Positions 19,363 to 26,434 of a stretch of 64,000 nt of DNA are shown here, in pieces; positions within the stretch are counted from its first letter, which is position 1; each line of letters starts with the position of its first letter. The stretch lies in the NCBI RefSeq assembly GCF_013149295.1, contig NZ_JABGCB010000009.1:1-64000 (forward strand). Reading direction: 5' to 3'. A program made the translations under genes and the position numbers. The notes under the pieces are model-generated. The model was not told where the DNA came from and did not search any database. It saw nothing but the letters and a program-made list of their open reading frames with translations. Source of the stretch: Novosphingobium sp. SG751A. Its GTDB lineage: Bacteria; Pseudomonadota; Alphaproteobacteria; Sphingomonadales; Sphingomonadaceae.

Positions 19363-19958
19363 ACCAGCCCCCGCATGATCGCGGCCATCGCATGGCTCCC
19401 GGCTTCTTCCAGTCCGGCGGCGACCTGTTCGCGCAGTTCGGGGCTCTTGTTCTGCGACAACTTGAAGGTCGGGCGCCATGCCTGCACCTCCATCTCAAAG
19501 CCGACAATCGCGCCCATCAGCTTGTCGATATAGGCCGGATCGGATTTCTCCATCGTCCATGCTGGCGGGGGCAGCTTGGCCTCCTCCTGCGCGGACAGGG
19601 CCTCCAGCAGGCCGTAAAGCCCGTGGTGGTCCATCCGGCGTACCGGCCCCTCCATTTCCAGCGCGACATAGTTCCATGTCGGCACCTGATTGGGGTCGTC
19701 ACCGTACCAGCGCGGCGAGACATAGGCGTCAGGCCCATTGACCACCGCCAGAGCCACCATGCCGTCAATGTGGCGCGCCAGCGCATTGCTGCGCGCCAGA
19801 TGGAACTGCACCGTCCCGTTTCCGGTTGAAATCAGCGGTACATGCGCCACGCGCGGCCCATCGGGTGTGGTGGCAAAGATCATGGCAAAGCCGATCCCGC
19901 CAATCAGCCGTTCAAACAGCGCGCGGTCGCCCTGACGAAAGGCGGGATTGGGATGCAT
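19359..19958 (-). CDS. PaiB family FMN-binding protein
   Basis: A 199-residue protein of the PaiB/FMN-binding split-barrel family. MHPNPAFRQGD at the N terminus, AHVPLI, the HLARSN stretch, SPRWYGDDPNQVPTWNYVAL and the LVG-FEM region match the family. Bacillus PaiB was described as a negative regulator of sporulation and protease genes, but many homologues are probably flavin-binding enzymes, so regulation should not be assumed. The ATG overlaps the pseudouridine synthase stop (TAATG), giving continuous coupling through the operon. Confidence 0.88.
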   Translation of the reverse strand: MHPNPAFRQGDRALFERLIGGIGFAMIFATTPDGPRVAHVPLISTGNGTVQFHLARSNALARHIDGMVALAVVNGPDAYVSPRWYGDDPNQVPTWNYVALEMEGPVRRMDHHGLYGLLEALSAQEEAKLPPPAWTMEKSDPAYIDKLMGAIVGFEMEVQAWRPTFKLSQNKSPELREQVAAGLEEAGSHAMAAIMRGLV

Positions 19959-21295
19959 TAACGCTGACCTCGCGGTGCGGGCGGCCTCCCGGTGGGGCGG
20001 CCTGCGGGCTTGCCAGCAGGCTTGCCGGCGGGACGCGGGCCGGTGGGCTTGGCGCTGGGCTTGCTGCCCAGACCTTTTTTCGGGCCGGATTTGCGCGGGG
20101 CTTCGGTGCGGACGCCGGGACCTTTGCGGGAATCGCTCTTGCGGGCATCGGGACGGCGCGAATCGCCCTTGTGCGAATCGTTGCGCGTCCGGCCCGTATC
20201 GGCGCGACCGCGGCGCTCGCCCTTGCGCTCCTTGCGGTAGTCCTTGGCATGGGCCTTGGCTGCGGCCTTCTTTTCCTCGCGCCCCCATTCGCCGGTGGGA
20301 TCGGGAATATATTCGCCCTCGGATTCCTCAAAGCCAAGCTGGGCAAGGCTGGCCGCCATGTGATCGGGCAGGGGCGCCTCGACATCCAAAGGCGTGCCAT
20401 CGGGATGCTCGATGATCAGGCGGCGGGCATGGAGATGCAGCTTGCGGCTGATGCTGCCTGAAAGGAAAGCGTCCGGCCCGCCATATTTGCCATCGCCCAC
20501 GATGGGGTGGCCGATCGCGGCCATGTGCACGCGCAACTGATGGGTGCGGCCCGTCAACGGTTGCAACTCGACCCAGCAGCAGCGGTTGCCCGCGCGGTCG
20601 ATCACGCGATAGCGGCTCTTGGAGGGTTGGCCCTGTTCGGATTGATCGACCATCATCTTTTCGCCGCCCGAACCGGGCTGCTTGGCCAAAGGCAGATCGA
20701 TCAGCCCTTCGTCGATGGATGGTACGCCCACCACCAGCGCCCAATAGACTTTCTTGGCCGTGCGCCCGGAAAAACGCTTGGAAAAGAAGGCCGCGCTGCC
20801 CGGCGTAGCGGCGACCAGCAGAACGCCCGACGTGTCCTTGTCCAAACGGTGGACAAGGCGCGGGCGCGGGCCGCCATTGGCATAGGCGTCGAGCAGGCCG
20901 TCGACATGCTCGAACGTGCCGCTGCCGCCCTGGGTGGCCAGGCCGGGGGGTTTGTTGATGACGATGGCGCTGGGGTCGCGGTGTAGGACGATGGAATCGG
21001 CCAGTTCGAGCTGCGCCTCGGTCAAAGGCTTGCGGGCGCGCACGCCCTTGCCGCCGCCGATTCCCACGATGCTGTCGCCGGGGGGCACGCGCACGGTCTG
21101 GCCCTTGGCCACGCGGTCTTCGGGGGCGGCGCGCTTGCCGTCGATGCGGATCTGGCCGGTGCGGGCCCAGCGGCTGATCGTGGCAAAGCCGATCTGGGGC
21201 AGGTGGCGCTTGAACCAGCGGTCCAGACGAATGCCGTCGTCATCGCGACCGACGACAAATTGGCGGACCTGATTGGAAGATGCTTCATGACTCAT
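19958..21295 (-). CDS. RluA family pseudouridine synthase with S4 domain and basic tail
   Basis: A 445-residue RNA-modifying enzyme. An N-terminal S4 RNA-binding domain (about residues 12-75) precedes the RluA catalytic domain with HRLDKDTSGVLL, containing the catalytic Asp, and later GRTHQLRVHMAAIGHPIVGD. RluC/RluD-type enzymes isomerise specific uridines in 23S rRNA. Unusually, about 110 residues at the C terminus are a low-complexity basic tail with Lys/Arg/Ser stretches and PAGKPAGKPAGRP-like repeats, likely disordered and RNA-binding. The ATG at 21295 begins the S4-containing protein; the longer reading frame upstream is not conserved-looking. It is first in the five-gene operon. Confidence 0.92.
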   Translation of the reverse strand: MSHEASSNQVRQFVVGRDDDGIRLDRWFKRHLPQIGFATISRWARTGQIRIDGKRAAPEDRVAKGQTVRVPPGDSIVGIGGGKGVRARKPLTEAQLELADSIVLHRDPSAIVINKPPGLATQGGSGTFEHVDGLLDAYANGGPRPRLVHRLDKDTSGVLLVAATPGSAAFFSKRFSGRTAKKVYWALVVGVPSIDEGLIDLPLAKQPGSGGEKMMVDQSEQGQPSKSRYRVIDRAGNRCCWVELQPLTGRTHQLRVHMAAIGHPIVGDGKYGGPDAFLSGSISRKLHLHARRLIIEHPDGTPLDVEAPLPDHMAASLAQLGFEESEGEYIPDPTGEWGREEKKAAAKAHAKDYRKERKGERRGRADTGRTRNDSHKGDSRRPDARKSDSRKGPGVRTEAPRKSGPKKGLGSKPSAKPTGPRPAGKPAGKPAGRPTGRPPAPRGQR

Positions 21296-21600
21296 AGGCC
21301 GCCCCCTAGCGTATGGCGGGGCTTGCGTATAGTCCGGGGGGCCGGCGTACAGGAAAAGTGCGGCCAAGCAGTTGCCATCGCCCCGTTTATAGGCTTTAGG
21401 GCGCGCCGCGCGCCTTGGTTGGCGAGTCACGTTTCGGTTGATGGCAGCTTGCCTTTGCCCCGCGACTCTGCTAGCGGGCCGCAAATCCAGCCGACCCCAC
21501 AGGGATTCGGCGCAAGATTCGTTGCAATCCCTTGGGTGAACCCCCGCTCTATCGAGATGGGTGGGGCTCTGGCCGACAGATATTTGAGGTGGTTCTTTTT
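21296..21600. other. Divergent intergenic region between rluA-family gene and rpsU
   Basis: This 305-nt gap holds the rpsU promoter candidate and the rpsU ribosome site (GAGGTGG at 21587-21593). I see no tRNA, small RNA or reading frame that looks genuine, and no convincing promoter for the leftward operon. Confidence 0.6.
21449..21477 (+). promoter_or_regulatory. Candidate rpsU promoter
   Basis: TTGCCT (21449-21454) and TAGCGG (21472-21477) are 17 nt apart and lie about 125 nt before the rpsU start. The -10 matches a TAG-starting type also seen before gatC, mtnP and the tauE-like gene. Confidence 0.45.
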
Positions 21601-21807
21601 ATGCAGATTCTCGTCCGCGAAAACAATGTCGATCAGGCCCTGCGCGCTCTCAAGAAGAAGTTGCAGCGCGAGGGGGTGTACCGCGAGATGAAGCTGCGTC
21701 GCCACTATGAAAAGCCCTCGGAAAAGCGTGCTCGTGAAAAGGCCGCCGCTGTGCGTCGCGCCCGCAAGCTGGAGCGTAAGCGCGCCGAGCGTGACGGCGC
21801 CAAGTAA
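21601..21807 (+). CDS. rpsU: 30S ribosomal protein S21
   Basis: A 68-residue, highly basic protein. [20 protein letters not shown] and the following [21 protein letters not shown] region are typical of bacterial S21, which assists initiation on the small ribosomal subunit. The ATG at 21601 is preceded by GAGGTGG at proper spacing; an upstream in-frame ATG lacks support. A strong intrinsic terminator follows. Confidence 0.97.
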   Translation: MQILVRENNVDQALRALKKKLQREGVYREMKLRRHYEKPSEKRAREKAAAVRRARKLERKRAERDGAK

Positions 21808-21836
21808 GGCGTCTTTCGGTCTTCACTGACCGAATC

Positions 21837-21891
21837 AAAAAGCCCGCCGGCCCGGCTGTCTGAAAAGATGGCCATGGTCGGCGGGCTTTTT
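21837..21891 (+). terminator. rpsU intrinsic terminator
   Basis: A 13-bp perfect stem (AAAAAGCCCGCCG at 21837-21849 with CGGCGGGCTTTTT at 21879-21891) ends in a T run. A smaller hairpin, TTCGGTC/GACCGAA, lies just before it at 21815-21834. Confidence 0.9.
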
Positions 21892-22036
21892 GCTGCGTGC
21901 TGTCCGGGCGCTCTTCGGCAAATTCGTGGTCTTTAAGACCTGTGTTGCGCTTGCACAGACCATGGCGCGGCTGTAGGGAGGCGGCCAAGTGTTTGGGCCG
22001 TATCCGGCCATTGATCGCATAGGACAGGATTGCACC

Positions 22037-22576
22037 ATGACCGAGATCACCCGCGTTCCCCTTCAGCCGTTGAGCAAGGGTTCGGTTTCGAAAATCTGGC
22101 TTGGCACGCTGGTGGCCGTGCTGGTGGGCGGTACCGTGGCCGTGGCCGCGCGGCCGCCGCTGGTGGGCGTCAAGACGCTCAAGGCCGGTGAAGGCCCCAA
22201 TCCGACCGTGGCCGATCTGGTGATGGTCAATTATGTCGGCAAGCTGGATAATGGCACCGTGTTCGACCAGAACAAGAATGTCGTGATGCAGATGCAGGGC
22301 ACGATCCCCGGTTTCGCCAAGGCGCTGGCCCAGACGCAGCGCGGCGGCAAGTATCTGGTTAAGATCCCGGCCAAGCTGGCCTATGGCGACAAGGGTGCCG
22401 GGCCGATTCCGGCCAATTCGAACCTGACGTTCGAGCTGGAAGTGATCGATTTCCGCAACCGTGCCGAGCTGGAAATGCAGCAGCGCATGATGGAGCGCAT
22501 GTCGCGCGCGCAGGGCGGTGCTCCGGGCGCGGAAGCCCCGGCCGCAGAGGCTCCGGCGGTTCCGGGCGCTCAGTAA
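22037..22576 (+). CDS. FKBP-type peptidyl-prolyl isomerase, membrane-anchored
   Basis: A 179-residue protein with an N-terminal hydrophobic segment (IWLGTLVAVLVGGTVAVAA, about residues 17-35), an FKBP domain (about 40-145) and an Ala/Pro/Glu-rich tail. FKBP features include VNYVGKLDNGTVFDQ, the TIPGFAKAL and IPAKLAYGD stretches, and IPANSNLTFELEVID. It should catalyse proline cis-trans isomerisation in the periplasm, tethered to the inner membrane. The ATG at 22037 begins the anchor; a longer upstream start is unsupported. Confidence 0.9.
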   Translation: MTEITRVPLQPLSKGSVSKIWLGTLVAVLVGGTVAVAARPPLVGVKTLKAGEGPNPTVADLVMVNYVGKLDNGTVFDQNKNVVMQMQGTIPGFAKALAQTQRGGKYLVKIPAKLAYGDKGAGPIPANSNLTFELEVIDFRNRAELEMQQRMMERMSRAQGGAPGAEAPAAEAPAVPGAQ

Positions 22577-22586
22577 AGCGCCTTGC

Positions 22587-22615
22587 TTGAAGCGCCGCAG
22601 AGGCGGTGCTAGCGT
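22587..22615 (+). promoter_or_regulatory. Candidate gatCAB promoter
   Basis: TTGAAG (22587-22592) and TAGCGT (22610-22615) are spaced by 17 nt, about 100 nt before gatC. A terminator-like hairpin follows within the leader, so attenuation or premature ending of FKBP transcripts is possible. Confidence 0.45.
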
Positions 22616-22625
22616 TTGAATAAGC

Positions 22626-22667
22626 GCGAGGGGCGGGTGCCACAGGTGGCAGGCTGCCCCTCGCTTT
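22626..22667 (+). terminator. Hairpin before gatC
   Basis: The stem GCGAGGGGC (22626-22634) pairs with GCCCCTCGC (22656-22664) and is followed by TTTGTT. A nested TGCCAC/TGGCA hairpin lies inside. It probably ends FKBP transcription, but it sits downstream of the candidate gatC promoter. Confidence 0.65.
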
Positions 22668-22715
22668 GTTATGGGCCGGATGATCCGGCCCGGTTTTAAC
22701 GGCAAAGGTTGTTGC

Positions 22716-23018
22716 ATGTCGGTCGATACCGCCACAGTGGCCCGGATCGCCAGTCTTGCCCGCATCAAGGTGAGCGAAGGCGAGTTGGAAGCAATGGTTC
22801 CTGAACTCAATGGCATCCTCAATTGGGTGGAGCAATTGGGCGAGGTGAATGTCGAAGGGGTCGAGCCGATGACGGCCGTGATCCCCAATACGCTGCGCCT
22901 GCGCGCGGATGTGGTGAATGCCGATCCGTTGACGGGCGGCGGCATTCGCGATGCGGTGCTGGCCAATGCGCCGGCGGCCGAGCATGGATTTTTCGGCGTG
23001 CCCAAGGTGATTGAATAA
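22716..23018 (+). CDS. gatC: Asp-tRNA(Asn)/Glu-tRNA(Gln) amidotransferase subunit C
   Basis: A 100-residue subunit that stabilises the GatA-GatB complex. The sequence [21 protein letters not shown], the [15 protein letters not shown] stretch and VEPMTAV match GatC. The ATG at 22716 fits the family length. Its stop overlaps the gatA start by one base (TAATG). The complex amidates misacylated Glu-tRNA(Gln) and, in some species, Asp-tRNA(Asn). Confidence 0.95.
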   Translation: MSVDTATVARIASLARIKVSEGELEAMVPELNGILNWVEQLGEVNVEGVEPMTAVIPNTLRLRADVVNADPLTGGGIRDAVLANAPAAEHGFFGVPKVIE

Positions 23019-24499
23019 TGACTGGTTTGACCGATCTGGGCCTGATCGCGATCCGCGACGGCGTGGCCAAGGGCGAATTTACCGCTGTTGAAGTGGCGCA
23101 GGCGTTCAACGCCGCCGTGGCTGAGGCGCAGGAGGCGTTGAACGCCTTTATCGTGACCACGCCCGAGGCGGCGCTGGCTGCGGCCGAAAAGGTCGATGCA
23201 ACCCGCGCGGCGGGCAAGGAACTGGGCAAGCTGGCGGGCGTGCCCATCGGCATGAAGGATCTGTTCGCCACCAAGGGCGTACAGACTTCGGCCGCGTCGA
23301 AGATTCTGGAAGGCTTTACGCCGCAGTATGAATCGACCGTCTCGCAAAAGCTGTGGGATGCGGGCGCGGGCATGTTGGGCAAGCTCAACCTTGACCAGTT
23401 CGCGATGGGTTCGAGCAATGAGAGCAGCGCCTTTGGCCCCGCGATCAGCCCATGGCGCCGCAAGGGCGACACGGCGGCGTTGACAGCGGGCGGTTCGTCG
23501 GGCGGCTCCTCGGCGGCGGTGGCGGCCCGGCTGTGCCCGGCGGCAACCGGCACCGACACCGGCGGCTCGATCCGCCAGCCTGCGGCCTTTACCGGCATTT
23601 CGGGCATCAAGCCGACCTATGGCCGCTGCTCGCGCTGGGGCATCGTGGCTTTCGCCTCCTCGCTCGATCAGGCCGGGCCGATGGCGCATGATGTGGCTGA
23701 TTGCGCGCTGATGCTTGAAGCGATGGCCGGGTTCGATCCCAAGGATGCGACTTCGCTCGATATGCCGGTTCCGGATTGGTCGGCGCTGCTGAACGCGGAT
23801 CTCAAGGGCAAGAAGGTGGGTATTCCGCGCGAATATCGCATCGAGGGCCTGAACGCCGATGTTGCCAAGGCATGGGATGATGGCATCGCATGGCTCAAGG
23901 ATGCCGGGGCCGAGGTGGTGGACATCTCGTTACCTCATTCCAAATATGCGCTGGCGACCTATTACATCATCGCTCCTGCCGAGGCATCGTCCAACCTCGC
24001 GCGTTATGATGGCGTGCGTTATGGTCTGCGCGATCTGCCCGATGGCGCGAACCTTCAGGACATGTATGCCGCAACCCGCGCCGCCGGTTTCGGGGCAGAG
24101 GTCAAGCGTCGCATCCTGATCGGGACCTATGTGCTCTCGGCCGGTTTCTATGACGCCTATTACACGCAGGCGCAGAAGGTCCGCACGCTGATTTCGCGCG
24201 ACTTTGAAGAAGCCTTTAGGCAGTGTGACGTGATCCTCGCGCCTACCGCGCCGACGCCTGCCTTTGCGCTGGGCGAAAAGAGCAATCCGCTCGACCTCTA
24301 TCTGGGCGACGTGTTCTCGGTGCCCGCTTCGTTGGCGGGCCTGCCCGCGATGAGCGTGCCTGCGGGGCTGTCGAGCGATGGCTTGCCGCTGGGCTTGCAG
24401 ATCATTGGGCGGCCGTTTGATGAACAGGGCGTGCTGAACGCGGGCCTTGCAATCGAACAGCGGGCGCAGTTCTCGGCCAAGCCGGAGAAGTGGTGGTAA
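23018..24499 (+). CDS. gatA: Glutamyl-tRNA(Gln) amidotransferase subunit A
   Basis: A 493-residue amidase-signature enzyme that releases ammonia from glutamine for the GatCAB complex. The Ser-cisSer-Lys triad is visible: Lys in [10 protein letters not shown], cis-Ser in [13 protein letters not shown] and the nucleophile Ser in [12 protein letters not shown]. Length is normal for GatA. It is translationally coupled to gatC, and a small reading frame overlaps its last 10 nt. Confidence 0.97.
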   Translation: MTGLTDLGLIAIRDGVAKGEFTAVEVAQAFNAAVAEAQEALNAFIVTTPEAALAAAEKVDATRAAGKELGKLAGVPIGMKDLFATKGVQTSAASKILEGFTPQYESTVSQKLWDAGAGMLGKLNLDQFAMGSSNESSAFGPAISPWRRKGDTAALTAGGSSGGSSAAVAARLCPAATGTDTGGSIRQPAAFTGISGIKPTYGRCSRWGIVAFASSLDQAGPMAHDVADCALMLEAMAGFDPKDATSLDMPVPDWSALLNADLKGKKVGIPREYRIEGLNADVAKAWDDGIAWLKDAGAEVVDISLPHSKYALATYYIIAPAEASSNLARYDGVRYGLRDLPDGANLQDMYAATRAAGFGAEVKRRILIGTYVLSAGFYDAYYTQAQKVRTLISRDFEEAFRQCDVILAPTAPTPAFALGEKSNPLDLYLGDVFSVPASLAGLPAMSVPAGLSSDGLPLGLQIIGRPFDEQGVLNAGLAIEQRAQFSAKPEKWW

Positions 24500-24684
24500 G
24501 CTTGCTCGATCTGCTGGAACTGGCCGGGGATGTATTTGATTTCATCCCTCTGGGCCGGTTCCGGCGGAACGATGATGATGCCGCGCCGCGTCGGCAACGG
24601 GCGAAGCGGCTAAAAGATGAGGGGGCGAAGGGACGGCATCGGCTGTTCTCTCGCTCCAAGAGTGGACCGACAGACAATGACTGA
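24490..24684 (+). CDS. Possible small protein between gatA and gatB
   Basis: A 64-residue reading frame starting GTG at 24490, overlapping gatA by 10 nt and gatB by 8 nt, so it exactly fills the gap between them. The predicted protein has an amphipathic, acidic N-terminal part ([23 protein letters not shown]) and a basic C-terminal part rich in Arg and Lys. I do not recognise a family. The close fit between two coupled genes supports it. No good ribosome site is separable from the gatA end. Confidence 0.45.
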   Translation: MVVSLLDLLELAGDVFDFIPLGRFRRNDDDAAPRRQRAKRLKDEGAKGRHRLFSRSKSGPTDND

Positions 24685-26182
24685 ATCAACCTATCGCATT
24701 CAGGGCGCAACGGGCGAATGGGAGGTCGTGATCGGCCTTGAGGTCCATGCGCAGGTCACCAGCAACGCCAAGCTGTTTTCGGGCAGCGCGACGGCCTTTG
24801 GCGCAGAGCCGAACAGCCAGGTGTCCCTGGTGGACGCGGCGATGCCCGGCATGTTGCCCGTGCCGAACATGGAGTGCATCCGTCAGGCGGTGCGCACCGG
24901 CATGGCGATTGAGGCGGCGATCAACAAGTGGTCGCGTTTTGACCGCAAGAACTACTTCTATGCCGATTTGCCGCAGGGCTATCAGATCAGCCAGCTCTAT
25001 CATCCGCTGGTGGGCGAGGGATCGCTGACCATTGAGGCGGATGAGAAAGCGGGGATCCCCGAGCCCAAGGTCATCGGCATCGAGCGCATTCACGTCGAGC
25101 AGGACGCGGGCAAGCTGATGCATGATCAGCACCCGACGATGTCCTATGTCGACCTGAACCGCAGTGGCGTGGCGCTGATGGAAATTGTCAGCCGTCCCGA
25201 CATGCGTTCGCCCGCCGAAGCAGGGGCTTACCTGTCGAAGCTGCGCCAGATTGTTCGCTACGTGGGTTCGTGCGACGGCAATATGGATCAGGGCTCGATG
25301 CGCGCGGACGTCAATGTCTCGGTGCGCCGTCCGGGCGATGAATTCGGCACGCGCACCGAAACCAAGAACGTCAATTCGGTGCGCTTCGTAATGGCCGTGG
25401 TGGAATCGGAAGCCAAGCGTCAGGTCGCGCTGATCGAGGACGGGGGCAAGGTGGTGCAGGAAACGCGCCTCTATGATCCGGACAAGAACGAGACGCGCTC
25501 GATGCGGTCGAAGGAAGATGCGCATGACTATCGCTACTTTCCCGATCCCGACCTGTTGCCGCTTGTGCTCGACGATGCCTTCCTTGAGGAATGCCGCGCC
25601 TCGTTGCCTGAACTGCCTGATGCCAAGCGCGCACGCTATGTCGATGGGCTAGGCCTGTCGGCCTATAATGCGGGCGTGCTGACCAACGATGTCGATACGG
25701 CGCGCTGGTTCGAGGCACTGCTGGCGGCTACGGCGTCGGCCCAGAACAAGCCTGAAGCCGATGTGGCCAAGCAGGCCGCCAACTGGCTGCTGTCGGAATT
25801 TTTCGGGGCTTTGAATAAGCTGGGGAAGGATCTGTCCTCCAGCCCGATCAGCCCCGAAGGTGCGGCCGAACTCCTCGCGCTGGTCGGCAATGGCACGATC
25901 TCCGGCTCCATCGCCAAGCAGGTGCTGGAAAAGATGCTGGAAACCGGCGATGCCGCCGGCGTGATCGTCGAGCGCGAAGGGTTGAAGCAGAACTCCGACA
26001 CCGGCGCGATTGAGGCGGTGATTGCCGAAATCCTGACCAAGAATGCCGACAAGGTCGAGCAGTATCGCGGCGGCAAGGAGGCCCTCTTCGGTTTCTTCGT
26101 CGGTCAGACCATGAAGGCGATGCAGGGCAAGGCCAATCCGCAGATCATCAATGAGCTGCTGAAGAAGGCTTTGGCTGGGTGA
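24677..26182 (+). CDS. gatB: Aspartyl/glutamyl-tRNA amidotransferase subunit B
   Basis: A 501-residue subunit that carries the kinase and tRNA-binding functions of GatCAB. It starts near [13 protein letters not shown], followed by [13 protein letters not shown] and [18 protein letters not shown] signatures, and ends in the YqeY-like helical tail ([25 protein letters not shown]). The ATG at 24677 gives the usual GatB N terminus. It is the last gene of the gatCAB operon and is convergent with the M16 peptidase. Confidence 0.97.
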   Translation: MTESTYRIQGATGEWEVVIGLEVHAQVTSNAKLFSGSATAFGAEPNSQVSLVDAAMPGMLPVPNMECIRQAVRTGMAIEAAINKWSRFDRKNYFYADLPQGYQISQLYHPLVGEGSLTIEADEKAGIPEPKVIGIERIHVEQDAGKLMHDQHPTMSYVDLNRSGVALMEIVSRPDMRSPAEAGAYLSKLRQIVRYVGSCDGNMDQGSMRADVNVSVRRPGDEFGTRTETKNVNSVRFVMAVVESEAKRQVALIEDGGKVVQETRLYDPDKNETRSMRSKEDAHDYRYFPDPDLLPLVLDDAFLEECRASLPELPDAKRARYVDGLGLSAYNAGVLTNDVDTARWFEALLAATASAQNKPEADVAKQAANWLLSEFFGALNKLGKDLSSSPISPEGAAELLALVGNGTISGSIAKQVLEKMLETGDAAGVIVEREGLKQNSDTGAIEAVIAEILTKNADKVEQYRGGKEALFGFFVGQTMKAMQGKANPQIINELLKKALAG

Positions 26183-26193
26183 AGCAAAGGGGA

Positions 26194-26431
26194 TGCCTCC
26201 GGCGGGTTAAGGGCTTTGGCCCTTAACAATCCCCATACTGTATGCTTTGCGCTGTAAGTTCGACTGAGGTTGAATGGCGCGGCGTTTGAATTGAAAAAGC
26301 CTGCGGCGCCGATTAGCTGGCGCCGCAGGCTTTAATTTTAATCGGCTTGCGTATCAGCGCCCCGGCCAAGCCGAGGCACCACCCCATAATGGGATTGCAA
26401 AGGGACCGAGTCCCTTTGCCCGCCGGAGGCA
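26194..26431. repeat. Composite palindromic element R2
   Basis: The left hairpin (26194-26235) has arms GTTAAGGG/CCCTTAAC. The right hairpin (26391-26431) is in opposite orientation with arms GCAAAGGG/CCCTTTGC. Both are bounded by TGCCTCCGGCGGG or its complement outside and GGGATTG or its complement inside. The middle contains a separate strong hairpin (26296-26333). It fills the 252-nt gap between convergent gatB and the M16 gene. Confidence 0.85.
26296..26340. terminator. 15-bp hairpin between gatB and M16 gene
   Basis: Arm AAAGCCTGCGGCGCC (26296-26310) pairs perfectly with GGCGCCGCAGGCTTT (26319-26333). The loop is 8 nt, and A/T-rich sequence flanks both sides, so it can terminate transcription from either strand. 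It is part of element R2. Confidence 0.75.
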
Positions 26432-26434
26432 AAC

